DNA from: Methylobacterium longum
Lineage (GTDB): Bacteria; Pseudomonadota; Alphaproteobacteria; Rhizobiales; Beijerinckiaceae
Reading direction: 5' to 3'
NCBI RefSeq assembly: GCF_022179385.1
Contig: NZ_BPQS01000027.1
Location: 1-64,000, forward strand
Length of the DNA stretch: 64,000 nt
How positions within the stretch are numbered: the first letter of the stretch is position 1; every line of letters begins with the position of its first letter. Below the pieces are notes generated by a model that searched no databases, had not been told where the DNA came from, and saw nothing but the letters and a program-made list of their open reading frames with translations. Position numbers and translations under genes: made by a program. Shown piece by piece: positions 25,151 to 33,502 of this stretch.

Positions 25151-26920
25151 TCAGCGCGACGCCACCGTCTTCGGCAGCTTGAACGCCCAGAAGCTGCCGC
25201 CCTGGTTGATGCCGGCGGTCGACTTGGCCACCTCGCCGCCCCACAGCGGAACCGCGCCGCCCCAGCCGGCCGCGACGCCGACCCACTGCTCGCCGTCCTG
25301 CTCCCAGGTGATCGGCGAGGAGACCACGCCGGTGCCGACCTGGAACTTCCACACCTCCTCGCCGGTCTTGGCGTCGAAGGCCTTCAGGAAGCCCTCGGGC
25401 GTGCCGGTGAAGACGAGGTTGCCCGCGGTGGTGAGCACGCCGGCCCAGAGCGGGGCCTTGTTCTTGTACTCCCACACGACCTTGCCGGAGGCCGGGTCGA
25501 TCGCCTTGAGCGAGCCGATATGGTCGTCGAAGACCGGCTTGATGGTGAAGCCGGCGCCGAGATAGGCCGCGCCCTTCTTGTAGTTCACCGGCTCGTTCCA
25601 GATATCCATGCCCCACTCGTTGGAGGGCACGTAGAAGAGCTTGGTGTCGGGGCTGTAGCCGATCGGCATCCAGTTCTTGCCGCCGAGGAAGCTCGGCACC
25701 GCGAAGACCGACTTGCCCTTCTTGTCGTCGCCGGTCGCCTTGCTCGGGTCGCCGGGCCGGTTCTCCTCGTTGTAGATCGGGCGGCCGTTCTCATCGATGC
25801 CCTTGGCCCAGTTGATCTTCTCGACGAACGGCGTCGCCGAGATGAACTTCCCGTTGGTCCGGTCCAGGACGTAGAAGAAGCCGTTGCGGTCGGCGGTGGC
25901 GCCGGCCTTGATGGTCTTCCCGCCCTTGTTCAGGTCGAACGGCACGAACTCGTTGACGCCGTCGAAGTCCCAGCCGTCGTGCGGGGTGGTCTGGAAGCCC
26001 CAGACGATCTCGCCGTTGTCGGGGTTGAGGGCGAGGCGCGAGGACGTCCACTTGTTGTCGCCCGGCCGCAGCCAGGAGTTCCACGGGCCCGGGTTGCCGG
26101 TGCCGAAGTAGATCAGGTTGGTCTCGGGGTCGTAGGTGCCGCCGAGCCACGTGGCGCCGCCGCCGAACTTCCACATGTCGCCGGGCCAGGACTCGTTGAC
26201 CTTGCCCGTCATGGTCGAGGGCTTGCCGTTGAGCTCGCCCATGTGGCCCTCGATCACGGGGCGCTTCCACACCACCTCGCCGGTCTCGGCGTCGCGGGCC
26301 TCGATGCGCCCGATCACGCCGAACTCGCCGCCGGACACGCCGGTGATGATCTTGCCCTTCACGATGATCGGGGCGGCCGTGTAGCTGTAGCCGGCCTTGA
26401 AGTCGTCGATGTCCTTGCGCCAGACCACCTTGCCGGTCTTGGTGTTGAGGGCGACGAGCTTGGCGTCGAGCGTGCCGAAGTAGACGTTATCCTTGTAGAG
26501 CGCGGCGCCGCGGTTCACCACGTCGCAGCAGGGCAGGATGCCCTCCGGCAGGCGGGCGTCGTATTCCCACTTCTTATCGCCGGTGCGGGAATCGATCGCG
26601 TACATGCGCGAATACGAGCCCGTCACGTAGATGATGCCGTCCTTCACCAGCGCCTGGCTCTCCTGGCCGCGCTGCTTCTCGCCGCCGAAGGAGAACGACC
26701 ACGCCGGGACGAGGCTCTTGATGTTGTCGCGATTGAGGGTCTTCAGCGGGCTGAACCGCTGCGCCTGCGGCCCGAGGCCGTAGGTAACGACGTCGCCGGG
26801 CGTCTTGGCGTCGTTGATGATGTCCTGCTCGGTGACGCCTTCGGCCATGGCCGGGAGGGCGCCGGCCGCCACGAGGGCAGCGACGCCCACCGCGGCGAGA
26901 AACCGGGTCCGCATTCTCAT
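25151..26920 (-). CDS. exaF: Lanthanide-type PQQ-dependent alcohol dehydrogenase, ExaF-like
   Basis: A 589-residue periplasmic quinoprotein with a signal peptide (RFLAAVGVAALVAAGALPAMA) and an eight-bladed PQQ propeller. The adjacent-cysteine disulfide LPCCDVV is present. The catalytic Asp318 and the extra Asp320 appear in PHDGWDFDGVNEF. That second Asp (Asp-X-Asp) is the established marker of lanthanide-dependent enzymes, where calcium enzymes have Ala. The sequence is unlike MxaF and XoxF5 in its opening and C-terminus and looks closest to the ethanol-preferring ExaF. Alcohol is oxidised and electrons pass to cytochrome c. The ATG at 26920 follows GGAGG by 7 bases. An upstream in-frame extension is rejected because it would place the signal peptide internally. 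Confidence 0.88.
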   Translation of the reverse strand: MRMRTRFLAAVGVAALVAAGALPAMAEGVTEQDIINDAKTPGDVVTYGLGPQAQRFSPLKTLNRDNIKSLVPAWSFSFGGEKQRGQESQALVKDGIIYVTGSYSRMYAIDSRTGDKKWEYDARLPEGILPCCDVVNRGAALYKDNVYFGTLDAKLVALNTKTGKVVWRKDIDDFKAGYSYTAAPIIVKGKIITGVSGGEFGVIGRIEARDAETGEVVWKRPVIEGHMGELNGKPSTMTGKVNESWPGDMWKFGGGATWLGGTYDPETNLIYFGTGNPGPWNSWLRPGDNKWTSSRLALNPDNGEIVWGFQTTPHDGWDFDGVNEFVPFDLNKGGKTIKAGATADRNGFFYVLDRTNGKFISATPFVEKINWAKGIDENGRPIYNEENRPGDPSKATGDDKKGKSVFAVPSFLGGKNWMPIGYSPDTKLFYVPSNEWGMDIWNEPVNYKKGAAYLGAGFTIKPVFDDHIGSLKAIDPASGKVVWEYKNKAPLWAGVLTTAGNLVFTGTPEGFLKAFDAKTGEEVWKFQVGTGVVSSPITWEQDGEQWVGVAAGWGGAVPLWGGEVAKSTAGINQGGSFWAFKLPKTVASR

Positions 26921-27043
26921 GACGTATCCTCCGTCTTCGACTCCGGTCCGTGCGGCCGGAGCATTCGGGTTTCGGCGTGATCCGCACGAGTCGCGGGGCG
27001 CCCCCTTGAAAACAGAGGCTATCGATGTTCTCAGAGAAGTCTT

Positions 27044-27078
27044 ATTGGCCATTGGTCCAATGAGTCGGCGATTGGTCC
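27044..27078. promoter_or_regulatory. ATTGGYC repeats upstream of the exaF-like gene
   Basis: Three copies of ATTGG(C/T)C lie at 27044, 27051 and 27071. The middle one forms the inverted repeat TTGG-T-CCAA (27052-27060). The same TTGGTCCAAT string recurs at 28797-28806, upstream of the rest of the PQQ island. It is a plausible operator for the LuxR-type regulator. The 26921-27383 gap otherwise contains only this region and the palindromic repeat at 27211. Confidence 0.45.
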
Positions 27079-27210
27079 GGCGATTAGACTGTATTTAACA
27101 GAATGGACATCGCCGTCGATCCCGGCTTTAGCCCGGAGCGGCGGCGTGTGGCCTTGCGGGATCGTGTAACGCCTGCGGCATCAGCAGCGCCCCGAACCGC
27201 GCCCTTGTCG

Positions 27211-27308
27211 TGAGGTGCCGAAGCGGAGCGCGGCCTCGAAGGAGGGCTCCAGGGATCGCGACGCCTTCCGGGGGGCTCCTTCGAGGCGGCTTGCGCCGCA
27301 TCTCGGCA
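27211..27308. repeat. Palindromic intergenic repeat, copy 2
   Basis: Begins TGAGGTGCCGAAGCGG, contains GCCTCGAAGGAGGGCTCC and GGCTCCTTCGAGGCGGC, and ends near CGCCGCATCTC. It matches the reverse complement of the 13848-13958 element over most of its length. The terminal inverted repeats are less well preserved than in copy 1. Confidence 0.7.
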
Positions 27309-27383
27309 GGGAGGGGATGGGTCGGAGTTTCGGATCGATCGGCGCCCTTTCCGTGTCGTCGTCAGTCGCCACCGAAGCGCGAC

Positions 27384-28244
27384 TCAATACCCCTTCGGCG
27401 GCGTATAGCTGACGCCATAGGTCTCGCAGATCGCCTTGAGGCGGCCGTTCGCCTTCAACGCCGTTATCGCGTCTCCGACCGCGTAGGCGAGATCCCGGGA
27501 ATCGGTGCGCACCGCGCCGCCGATCTCCCAACGGGTCTTGACGAGACCTGTCGAGGGAACGGTCGCGATCGGATTGTCGTCCTTCGGCGCCCTGGCGGCG
27601 GACAGGGCCGCCTCGATCGCCGCCCGGGTGCCGGCCAGGATCGGGGCCTCGCCGGTGAGATATGCCTTCGCGGCCTCCTCGAAGCTCTTGTAGTGCTTCA
27701 GGTTCGGGCGGAACCGGCCGCCCTGCGCGGTGAGCAGCATCAAGTCGGCCGCGCTCGTGCCCTCCAGGGCGACGCTCCGGTCGCCGATGTCATCCAGCCG
27801 GTCGAAACCCTCCAGTGCGTCCTTCCGGTACGCGAAGGCGATCTCCTGCTCGAGATACGGGGCCGTGAAGAACACTTGGTCGTTGCGCAGGGCGAGCTGC
27901 CGATCGGTGGGCACGTGCAGCATCAGGTCGGCGAGCGGCGTTCCCGCCAGATCCCCGCGCCACAGATTCAGGCGTAGGTCGCCGTCGACGTTCTCGCCGG
28001 CATCGACCACGCGCAGGTCGAGCTTCACCTTGAGCGTCTCGGCGATGGCCCGGGCGAGGTCGCCGTCGATGCCCTGAGGCTTGCCCTTCACCTCGTCGGA
28101 GAACGGGGCGTTGTCGCCGTAGACCGCCACCCGCAGCGTTCCGTCGGCGACGACCTGATCGAGCGGACGGGCGGCGGCCTCCGGCTGGAACCGGAGCGCC
28201 AGCACGAGCCCGCAGGCCGTGAGGAGCTGCGCCCTATTCCTCAT
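27384..28244 (-). CDS. Quinoprotein-associated periplasmic substrate-binding protein (MxaJ/XoxJ-like)
   Basis: A 286-residue protein with an N-terminal signal peptide and a type II periplasmic binding fold (LRVAVYGDNAPFSDEVKGKPQGIDGDLARAIAETL). It belongs to the binding proteins that accompany PQQ alcohol dehydrogenases and are thought to assist enzyme maturation rather than transport. It overlaps the cytochrome gene by 11 bases and is followed, after the repeat, by the exaF-like gene. No transporter permease or ATPase is present. Confidence 0.85.
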   Translation of the reverse strand: MRNRAQLLTACGLVLALRFQPEAAARPLDQVVADGTLRVAVYGDNAPFSDEVKGKPQGIDGDLARAIAETLKVKLDLRVVDAGENVDGDLRLNLWRGDLAGTPLADLMLHVPTDRQLALRNDQVFFTAPYLEQEIAFAYRKDALEGFDRLDDIGDRSVALEGTSAADLMLLTAQGGRFRPNLKHYKSFEEAAKAYLTGEAPILAGTRAAIEAALSAARAPKDDNPIATVPSTGLVKTRWEIGGAVRTDSRDLAYAVGDAITALKANGRLKAICETYGVSYTPPKGY

Positions 28245-28662
28245 GCTTCGACTCGATGTAGCTGCGGATCGCCCAGAGGCCTTCCTGCGAGATGATCCCC
28301 TCGAAGGCCGGCATCTTGGTCACGCCGTTGATCACCGCGCCGTGCTTCATGCGCTCGACGAAGTATTCGTCGCCTTCCTTGCCCTGCGGCAGGTATCGCA
28401 GGTCCGGAGCGAGGCCGCCGGAGATCATCTCCAGGCCGTGGCACCGGGCGCAGTTCTGGTTGAAGCCGGAGGCGCCGATCGAGATGGCGTGCGCGTCGCC
28501 CTTGTAGGGGTTCTCGGTGACCCACTCGGTGCCCAGCGGCTTCAGCCCGTCGGTCTTGACCGGCTGGGGCTGAACGTCGCCGTGCCCGAGGGCGCTGCCG
28601 GCTCCGACAGCCAGTCCGAGCGCCACGAGCACGCCCCCCGTCGCCGTCTTCATCCTGCGCAT
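28234..28662 (-). CDS. pedF: Cytochrome c-550, PedF-like electron acceptor
   Basis: A 142-residue secreted cytochrome with a signal peptide (TGGVLVALGLAVGAGSALG), one haem site CARCHG and a distal Met candidate in TKMPAFEG. The opening HGDVQPQPVKTDGLKPLG and SGFNQNCARCHGLEMISGG match the PedF cytochrome family that takes electrons from PQQ ethanol dehydrogenases. It is the first gene of the minus-strand pair with the binding protein. GGAGG precedes the ATG at 28662. An internal ATG nine bases later is less likely. Confidence 0.88.
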   Translation of the reverse strand: MRRMKTATGGVLVALGLAVGAGSALGHGDVQPQPVKTDGLKPLGTEWVTENPYKGDAHAISIGASGFNQNCARCHGLEMISGGLAPDLRYLPQGKEGDEYFVERMKHGAVINGVTKMPAFEGIISQEGLWAIRSYIESKHEE

Positions 28663-28796
28663 CCGCCGCCTCCCGTCGTCTTTGAACGACGGTTAGCAAG
28701 GTCCGGGCGCCCGACCCATTATGCTTTGGTACGGTTCGACTGGGTTATGTCCATCCACAATTTGTGTTGCACTGCATCAAAACTGATGGGTGCACC

Positions 28797-28806
28797 TTGG
28801 TCCAAT
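28797..28806. promoter_or_regulatory. Second TTGGTCCAAT site in the divergent PQQ promoter region
   Basis: This lies between pedF (minus) and the plus-strand binding protein gene. It is identical over ten bases to the site at 27052-27061 in front of the exaF-like gene. The region around 28730-28800 is unusually AT-rich, as expected for a divergent promoter. Confidence 0.45.
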
Positions 28807-28881
28807 ATCGGCACGCAACATCAAGCCCGTAGGATCCGCGGCAACGAACAGAACCGCGGGGATGTGAGGAGACGGGCGAGG

Positions 28882-30117
28882 ATGGTGTCCCCCGGTGCGC
28901 GGCGGGTCTGGACGTGCGGACGGTCCCTGGCCGCACTGCTTCTGCCGTTCGCCTTCGCGAGCCTGGCGCAGGCCCCCGCGGCCGAGGCCGTGACCCCGGT
29001 TGCCGGGCCACCCCTCACGATCCACTACCTCGAGCGGCGGGTCGAGCGGCCGGTACCCCTCAACAACGAGGATCCGATCCCCGATGACGAGGGTGCGAAG
29101 GGCGTGGAACTCGGCCTGAGGGATTCGAACGCCACGGGCCGGTTCCTCGGCCTGAGCTTCGGGCTCGACGCGAGCGTAATCGAGCCGGGTGACGACATCC
29201 GCCAGGCATTCCGCGACCTCGCCGACCGCCGCTTCGTGGTGCTGAACGCGCCGGCCGCCGACGTCCTCGCCCTCGCCGACCTGCCGGAGGCGCGGGGCAG
29301 CGTGCTCCTCAACATCGCCGCCCCGGACACGCGGCTGCGCGACGCCGACTGCCGGCGGAACCTGCTCCACGTCCTGCCGTCCCGCGCCATGCTGACCGAC
29401 GCGCTGGTGCAGTTGCTCGCGTTCAAGCGCTGGTCGCGGATCCTGCTGGTGACCGGGCCGGCGCCCGGGGACGCGCTCTACGCCGAGGCGCTGAAGCGCA
29501 GCGCCCGGAAATTCGGGGCCCGCATCGTCGTCGAGTCCCGCTACGACCCGCAGGGCGGCGATGTCCGCGACACGGCGCTTCGCGAATTCGCCCTGCCGAC
29601 CCGCGGGCCCGAGCACGATGTGGTGGCGGTGGCCGACGAGGCCGGCGCCTTCGGAGCGAGCCTGAACTACAACACCGCCGCGCCCCGGCCGGTCGTTGGC
29701 ACGCAGGGGCTCTCGCCTGCCGCCTGGGGGCGGCCCGTGGAGGCCTGGGCGGCCGTGCAGCTCCAGGGCCGGTTCCGGAAGATCGCCGGGCGGCCGATGC
29801 GGCCGGTCGACTGGGCCGGATGGATGGCGGTGCACGCGATCGGCGAGGCCGCCGTGAAGGCGCGCAGCACCGATCCCGCCACGGTCCGCGCCGCCCTGGC
29901 GGCGCCCGGCTTCGAGGTCGGCGGCTTCAAGGGCCGGCCGCTGAGCTTCCGCGCCTGGGACGGGCAGCTGCGCCAGCCGGTCTTCCTGCTCTGGCCCGGG
30001 GCCGTCACGGCGACGGCGCCGATCGAGGGCTACCTCCACCACCGCACGGAACTCGACACCCTCGGCCTTGACGAGCCGGAGAGTGCCTGCCGCGCGTTCT
30101 CGGGGACATCAGGATGA
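28882..30117 (+). CDS. PQQ-dependent catabolism-associated ABC transporter substrate-binding protein
   Basis: A 411-residue protein with a signal peptide (about residues 12-36) and a Leu/Ile/Val-type periplasmic binding fold. The core is shown by RILLVTGPAPGDALYAEALKRSARKFGARIV and GTQGLSPAAWGRPVEAWAAVQLQGRFRKIAGRPM. It matches the binding-protein family found beside PQQ alcohol oxidation genes. The matching ATPase and permease usually present with it are missing in this window. The ATG at 28882 is favoured because a signal peptide then starts the protein. It overlaps the beta-propeller gene by 4 bases. Confidence 0.83.
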   Translation: MVSPGARRVWTCGRSLAALLLPFAFASLAQAPAAEAVTPVAGPPLTIHYLERRVERPVPLNNEDPIPDDEGAKGVELGLRDSNATGRFLGLSFGLDASVIEPGDDIRQAFRDLADRRFVVLNAPAADVLALADLPEARGSVLLNIAAPDTRLRDADCRRNLLHVLPSRAMLTDALVQLLAFKRWSRILLVTGPAPGDALYAEALKRSARKFGARIVVESRYDPQGGDVRDTALREFALPTRGPEHDVVAVADEAGAFGASLNYNTAAPRPVVGTQGLSPAAWGRPVEAWAAVQLQGRFRKIAGRPMRPVDWAGWMAVHAIGEAAVKARSTDPATVRAALAAPGFEVGGFKGRPLSFRAWDGQLRQPVFLLWPGAVTATAPIEGYLHHRTELDTLGLDEPESACRAFSGTSG

Positions 30118-31121
30118 GCTGGCTCGCCCCCATCGCCCTCCTGCTCTGCCTATCGGCCCCGGCGCAGGCCGAGGAGATCTTCGTCACGAACGAGCGCGAC
30201 AACACCGTCTCGGTGATCGACGGCGACAGCTTCGCGGTGATGCGCAACTTCCCGGTCGGCCGGCGGCCCCGGGGGCTGACCTTCTCGAAGGACGGGCGGG
30301 CGCTCTACGTCTGCGCCAGCGATTCCGACGCCGTGCAGGTGATCGACCCGGATACCGGCGAGGTCCGGCACAACCTCCCCTCAGGCGAGGATCCGGAGCA
30401 GTTCGCGCTGGCGCCGGACGGGCGCACGCTGTTCATCGCCAACGAGGAGAACGCCACCACCACCGTGGTGGACGCGCAGACCCGCAAGGTCCTGGCGCAG
30501 ATTGACGTCGGCATCGAGCCCGAGGGTGTGGCGGTGAGCCCGGACGGCCGCACCGCCGTGACCACCTCCGAAACCACCAACATGGTCCACTGGATCGACA
30601 CGAGGAGCCTGGAGGCGGTGGACGCCACGCCGGTCGGGCAGCGGCCGCGCTTCGCGGCGTTCTCGGCGGACGGGACGCGCCTCTGGGCCTCCTCGGAGAT
30701 CGGCGGAACCGTCTCGGTGATCGATGTCGCCACCCGCAAGGTCGCCGAGACGATCGCGTTCGCCGTGAAGGGAATCGCGCCCGACCGGATCCAGCCGGTG
30801 GGTATCCAGATGTCGAAGGACGGTCGCCACGCCTTCGTGGCTCTCGGTCCGTCCGATCGAGTCGCGGTCGTGGATACCGCGACCTTCCAGGTCGAGAGCT
30901 ACATCCTGGTCGGCCGCCGGGTCTGGCAGCTCGCGCTCAACGCCGCCGGTACGCGGCTCTTCACCACCAACGGCGTCTCGGGCGACGTGACGGTGATCGA
31001 CGCCGAGACGTTCAAGCCGATCAAGACCGTGAAGGTCGGCCGCTTTCCCTGGGGCGCGGCGGCGCGGCCGATGACGGCGGCGCAGGCACCGGACGGGCGC
31101 GCCGCCGGTGCGGCGCCGTGA
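30114..31121 (+). CDS. PQQ-associated YVTN-type beta-propeller protein
   Basis: A 335-residue secreted protein: a signal peptide (SWLAPIALLLCLSAPAQA) followed by repeated beta-propeller blades of the form TVSVIDGDSFAVMRNFPVGRRPRGLTFSKDGRALYVC. Each blade carries the VID or VVD and PDGR signatures of YVTN repeats. The family is repeatedly found in PQQ alcohol oxidation clusters, but its role is not established. It overlaps the upstream binding-protein gene by 4 bases, so it is translationally coupled. Confidence 0.88.
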   Translation: MSWLAPIALLLCLSAPAQAEEIFVTNERDNTVSVIDGDSFAVMRNFPVGRRPRGLTFSKDGRALYVCASDSDAVQVIDPDTGEVRHNLPSGEDPEQFALAPDGRTLFIANEENATTTVVDAQTRKVLAQIDVGIEPEGVAVSPDGRTAVTTSETTNMVHWIDTRSLEAVDATPVGQRPRFAAFSADGTRLWASSEIGGTVSVIDVATRKVAETIAFAVKGIAPDRIQPVGIQMSKDGRHAFVALGPSDRVAVVDTATFQVESYILVGRRVWQLALNAAGTRLFTTNGVSGDVTVIDAETFKPIKTVKVGRFPWGAAARPMTAAQAPDGRAAGAAP

Positions 31122-31402
31122 GGCTTCCGCAGTCCCGCACGGTGGCATCTCCCGCCTCCGCAGAGGCGATCCGATCCATCCATCGGCATTGGCGCCGAGG
31201 CGGCGGGACGGAGCGCGGGGCCCCGTTTCGATGCGGGAGAGGGGACCCGTCGCGTTCCGCCGTCAGCGTCCGTGTTCGACGGGGATGTGTGCCCCCCCCA
31301 GCCGGCGGCGGAAGCCGGGAGGATGTCCGGCCGATGCGGAGGGGAACGCCTCCGAGCCCACCCGCGCTCCGGACCGCGGTGGGCGGCGGCCGGGGTCCGG
31401 TT

Positions 31403-33502
31403 ATGCTCCTGCGCGCCGCGCTGCTTCTGCTCGTCCTGCTCCTGCCGACCCTCTCGGCCCGGGCCGGCCAACTCGATCGCGCGGCCCTCGAAAAGTATTT
31501 CCCGCCCCCGCTGGTGGTCGGCGAGAAGGACGACCGGCTCCCGGTCTGGCCGATCCTGAAGCAGCAGGCCGGCGCCTACGAGGTGTTCGCCTACGCCTTC
31601 GAATCGGTCGATCTCGCGCCGATCCCCGGCTTCGGCGGCACGCCCCCCGACCTGCTGATCGCTCTGGCGCCCGACGGCACCTTCCGCGACGTGAAGGTGA
31701 TCGCGCATCACGAGCCGGTCTTCCTCGAGGGCCTCGGCTCCGAGCCGCTCTTCGCCTTCGTGGAGCAATATGCCGGCCTCTCGGCCCGGCAGGCGATCCG
31801 GGTCGGCCGACCGAACGCCCGGGCCGCCGGTGCCGCGCCGCAGACCACCGTCGACGGCATCTCCATGGCCACCGCCTCGACCCGGGTGATCAACCAGTCG
31901 ATCCTGGCCTCCGCCCTCGCTGTGGCGCGCGCGAAGCTCGGCTTCGGCGCCGCCAATGTCGGCCTCAAGGTCGAGGCCAGGGCTGACCTCTACGAGCCTC
32001 TCACCCTGGCCGATCTCGTGGCCCGGGGCTGGGTCGGGCGGCTGACGGTGACGAACGCTCACGCCGCGTCGGCCTTCAAGGGAACCGGCGTGGAGGATCG
32101 GGCCGAAGGGCGCCCCGACGCGGTGCTGACCGACCTCATCGTTGCTTATCTCAACGTGCCGACGATCGGCCGCAACCTGCTGGGTGAGGTCCGGTACGAC
32201 GCGCTGATGCGCGAGCTCGGCCCCGGCAACCACGCGGTGATGGTGATCAGCGCCGGGCCGGAGGACGCGCCCGAGAACCCGATCGGCGACCGGTTCGTGC
32301 TGGGCGCGGTGCCCGAACGGCTGGCCGTCGGCCAGGGCGGCCTGATCGTAAACGCCCGCGACATGGCAGTGGAGCGCCGCGACGCCGGCCGCGCCGAGGG
32401 TCTCCCGCCCGGTCCCTGGACCATCCTGCGGATCGATCAGGCCGCCGGCTTCGATCCGTCCGCTGCCTGGGTCCTGGCCGAGACCATCGTCCGCGAGCGC
32501 GGGCAGATCCTGTCGGAGAAGATCGCCCGGGCCTTCCCGGTCGAGACGAAGCTCCCCGCCGACCTGTTCACCCGCGTCCGCCCGGAGGACGGGCCGAACT
32601 GGACCGACCCGTGGCGGGCCCGAGGCCCCGAACTCGGGCTGATCGGGCTGATGCTCGCGGTGCTGGTGCCGGTCCTGAGCCGCCAGCGCGGGCTGGTGGC
32701 CGATGGTCGCCGCTTCGCCCTCTTCCGCCTGGGCTTCCTGGCGCTGACGCTCGGCTTCGTGGGCTGGTACGCGCAGGCGCAGCTCTCGATCGTAACCCTC
32801 GTCGGTCTCGTCCGCGCCGCTACCGTCAGCCACGACCTCGCCTTCCTGCTCTATGACCCGCCCTCGCTAGTGCTCTGGGTCTTCGCGCTGGCCGCGCTGG
32901 TAGCCTGGGGACGCGGCACCTTCTGCGGCTGGCTCTGCCCCTTCGGCGCGCTGCAGGAATTCGTGGCGCTGCTCGCGCGACCGCTGCGCATCCGGCAGCT
33001 CGCGGTGCCGGCGCGCCTCGACCGGGCATTGCGTCCGGTGAAGTACGTCGTGCTCGTCGGCATTCTCGGTGCCGCCGCCGCCGGATCGCCCCTCGCGGAC
33101 ACCGTTTCGGAGGTCGAGCCGTTCAAGACGGCCATCACCCTCTCCTTCGTGCGATCCTGGCCGTTCGTCGCCTACGCGGCCGGCCTGCTCGTTCTCAACC
33201 TCTTCGTCTACAAAGGGTTTTGCCGCTACCTGTGTCCTCTGGGCGCCGGCCTCGCCCTCCTGGGTCGAGCCCGGATCCTCGACTGGATCCCGCGCCGGGC
33301 GGAGTGCGGCTCACCGTGCCAGCTCTGCAAGGTCCGCTGCCGCTACGGTGCCATCGCGCCCTCCGGCCGGATCGACTACGCCGAGTGCTTCCAGTGCATG
33401 GAGTGCGTGACGATCATCCACGATCCCGAGCAATGCGTGCCGCAGGTGGTGGCGCGCAAGCGGGCGCACCGCGCCGCGCCCCGGCCGGTGACCGTCGGAT
33501 GA
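31403..33502 (+). CDS. NosR/NirI-like membrane flavo-iron-sulfur protein
   Basis: A 699-residue protein. After a signal peptide (LLLLVLLLPTLSARA) comes a periplasmic FMN-binding domain with the flavinylation-type motif TVDGISMATAST. Six or so membrane helices follow (about 412-600), including two polyferredoxin motifs CGWLCPFGALQEF and CRYLCPLGAG. The C-terminus has a cysteine-rich ferredoxin region (CQLCKVRC, CFQCMEC). This is NosR/NirI architecture, used for electron transfer across the membrane or for regulation. The downstream ApbE probably attaches its FMN. The start ATG at 31403 is chosen because the upstream extension is Arg/Pro-rich. About 280 gene-free bases precede it. Confidence 0.88.
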   Translation: MLLRAALLLLVLLLPTLSARAGQLDRAALEKYFPPPLVVGEKDDRLPVWPILKQQAGAYEVFAYAFESVDLAPIPGFGGTPPDLLIALAPDGTFRDVKVIAHHEPVFLEGLGSEPLFAFVEQYAGLSARQAIRVGRPNARAAGAAPQTTVDGISMATASTRVINQSILASALAVARAKLGFGAANVGLKVEARADLYEPLTLADLVARGWVGRLTVTNAHAASAFKGTGVEDRAEGRPDAVLTDLIVAYLNVPTIGRNLLGEVRYDALMRELGPGNHAVMVISAGPEDAPENPIGDRFVLGAVPERLAVGQGGLIVNARDMAVERRDAGRAEGLPPGPWTILRIDQAAGFDPSAAWVLAETIVRERGQILSEKIARAFPVETKLPADLFTRVRPEDGPNWTDPWRARGPELGLIGLMLAVLVPVLSRQRGLVADGRRFALFRLGFLALTLGFVGWYAQAQLSIVTLVGLVRAATVSHDLAFLLYDPPSLVLWVFALAALVAWGRGTFCGWLCPFGALQEFVALLARPLRIRQLAVPARLDRALRPVKYVVLVGILGAAAAGSPLADTVSEVEPFKTAITLSFVRSWPFVAYAAGLLVLNLFVYKGFCRYLCPLGAGLALLGRARILDWIPRRAECGSPCQLCKVRCRYGAIAPSGRIDYAECFQCMECVTIIHDPEQCVPQVVARKRAHRAAPRPVTVG

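Noticed and set aside
25151..26920. XoxF-type methanol dehydrogenase
   Set aside because: The Asp-X-Asp motif fits, but the opening and C-terminal sequence differ strongly from XoxF as I know it and the PedF cytochrome context fits an ExaF/PedH-like enzyme better.
25520..26980. Long plus-strand open frame opposite the exaF-like gene
   Set aside because: Repetitive Val/Asp/Glu/His composition and no motif; the minus strand is a clear quinoprotein.
28219..28881. N-terminal extension of the plus-strand binding protein
   Set aside because: It overlaps pedF and its promoter and would bury the signal peptide; the start at 28882 restores it.
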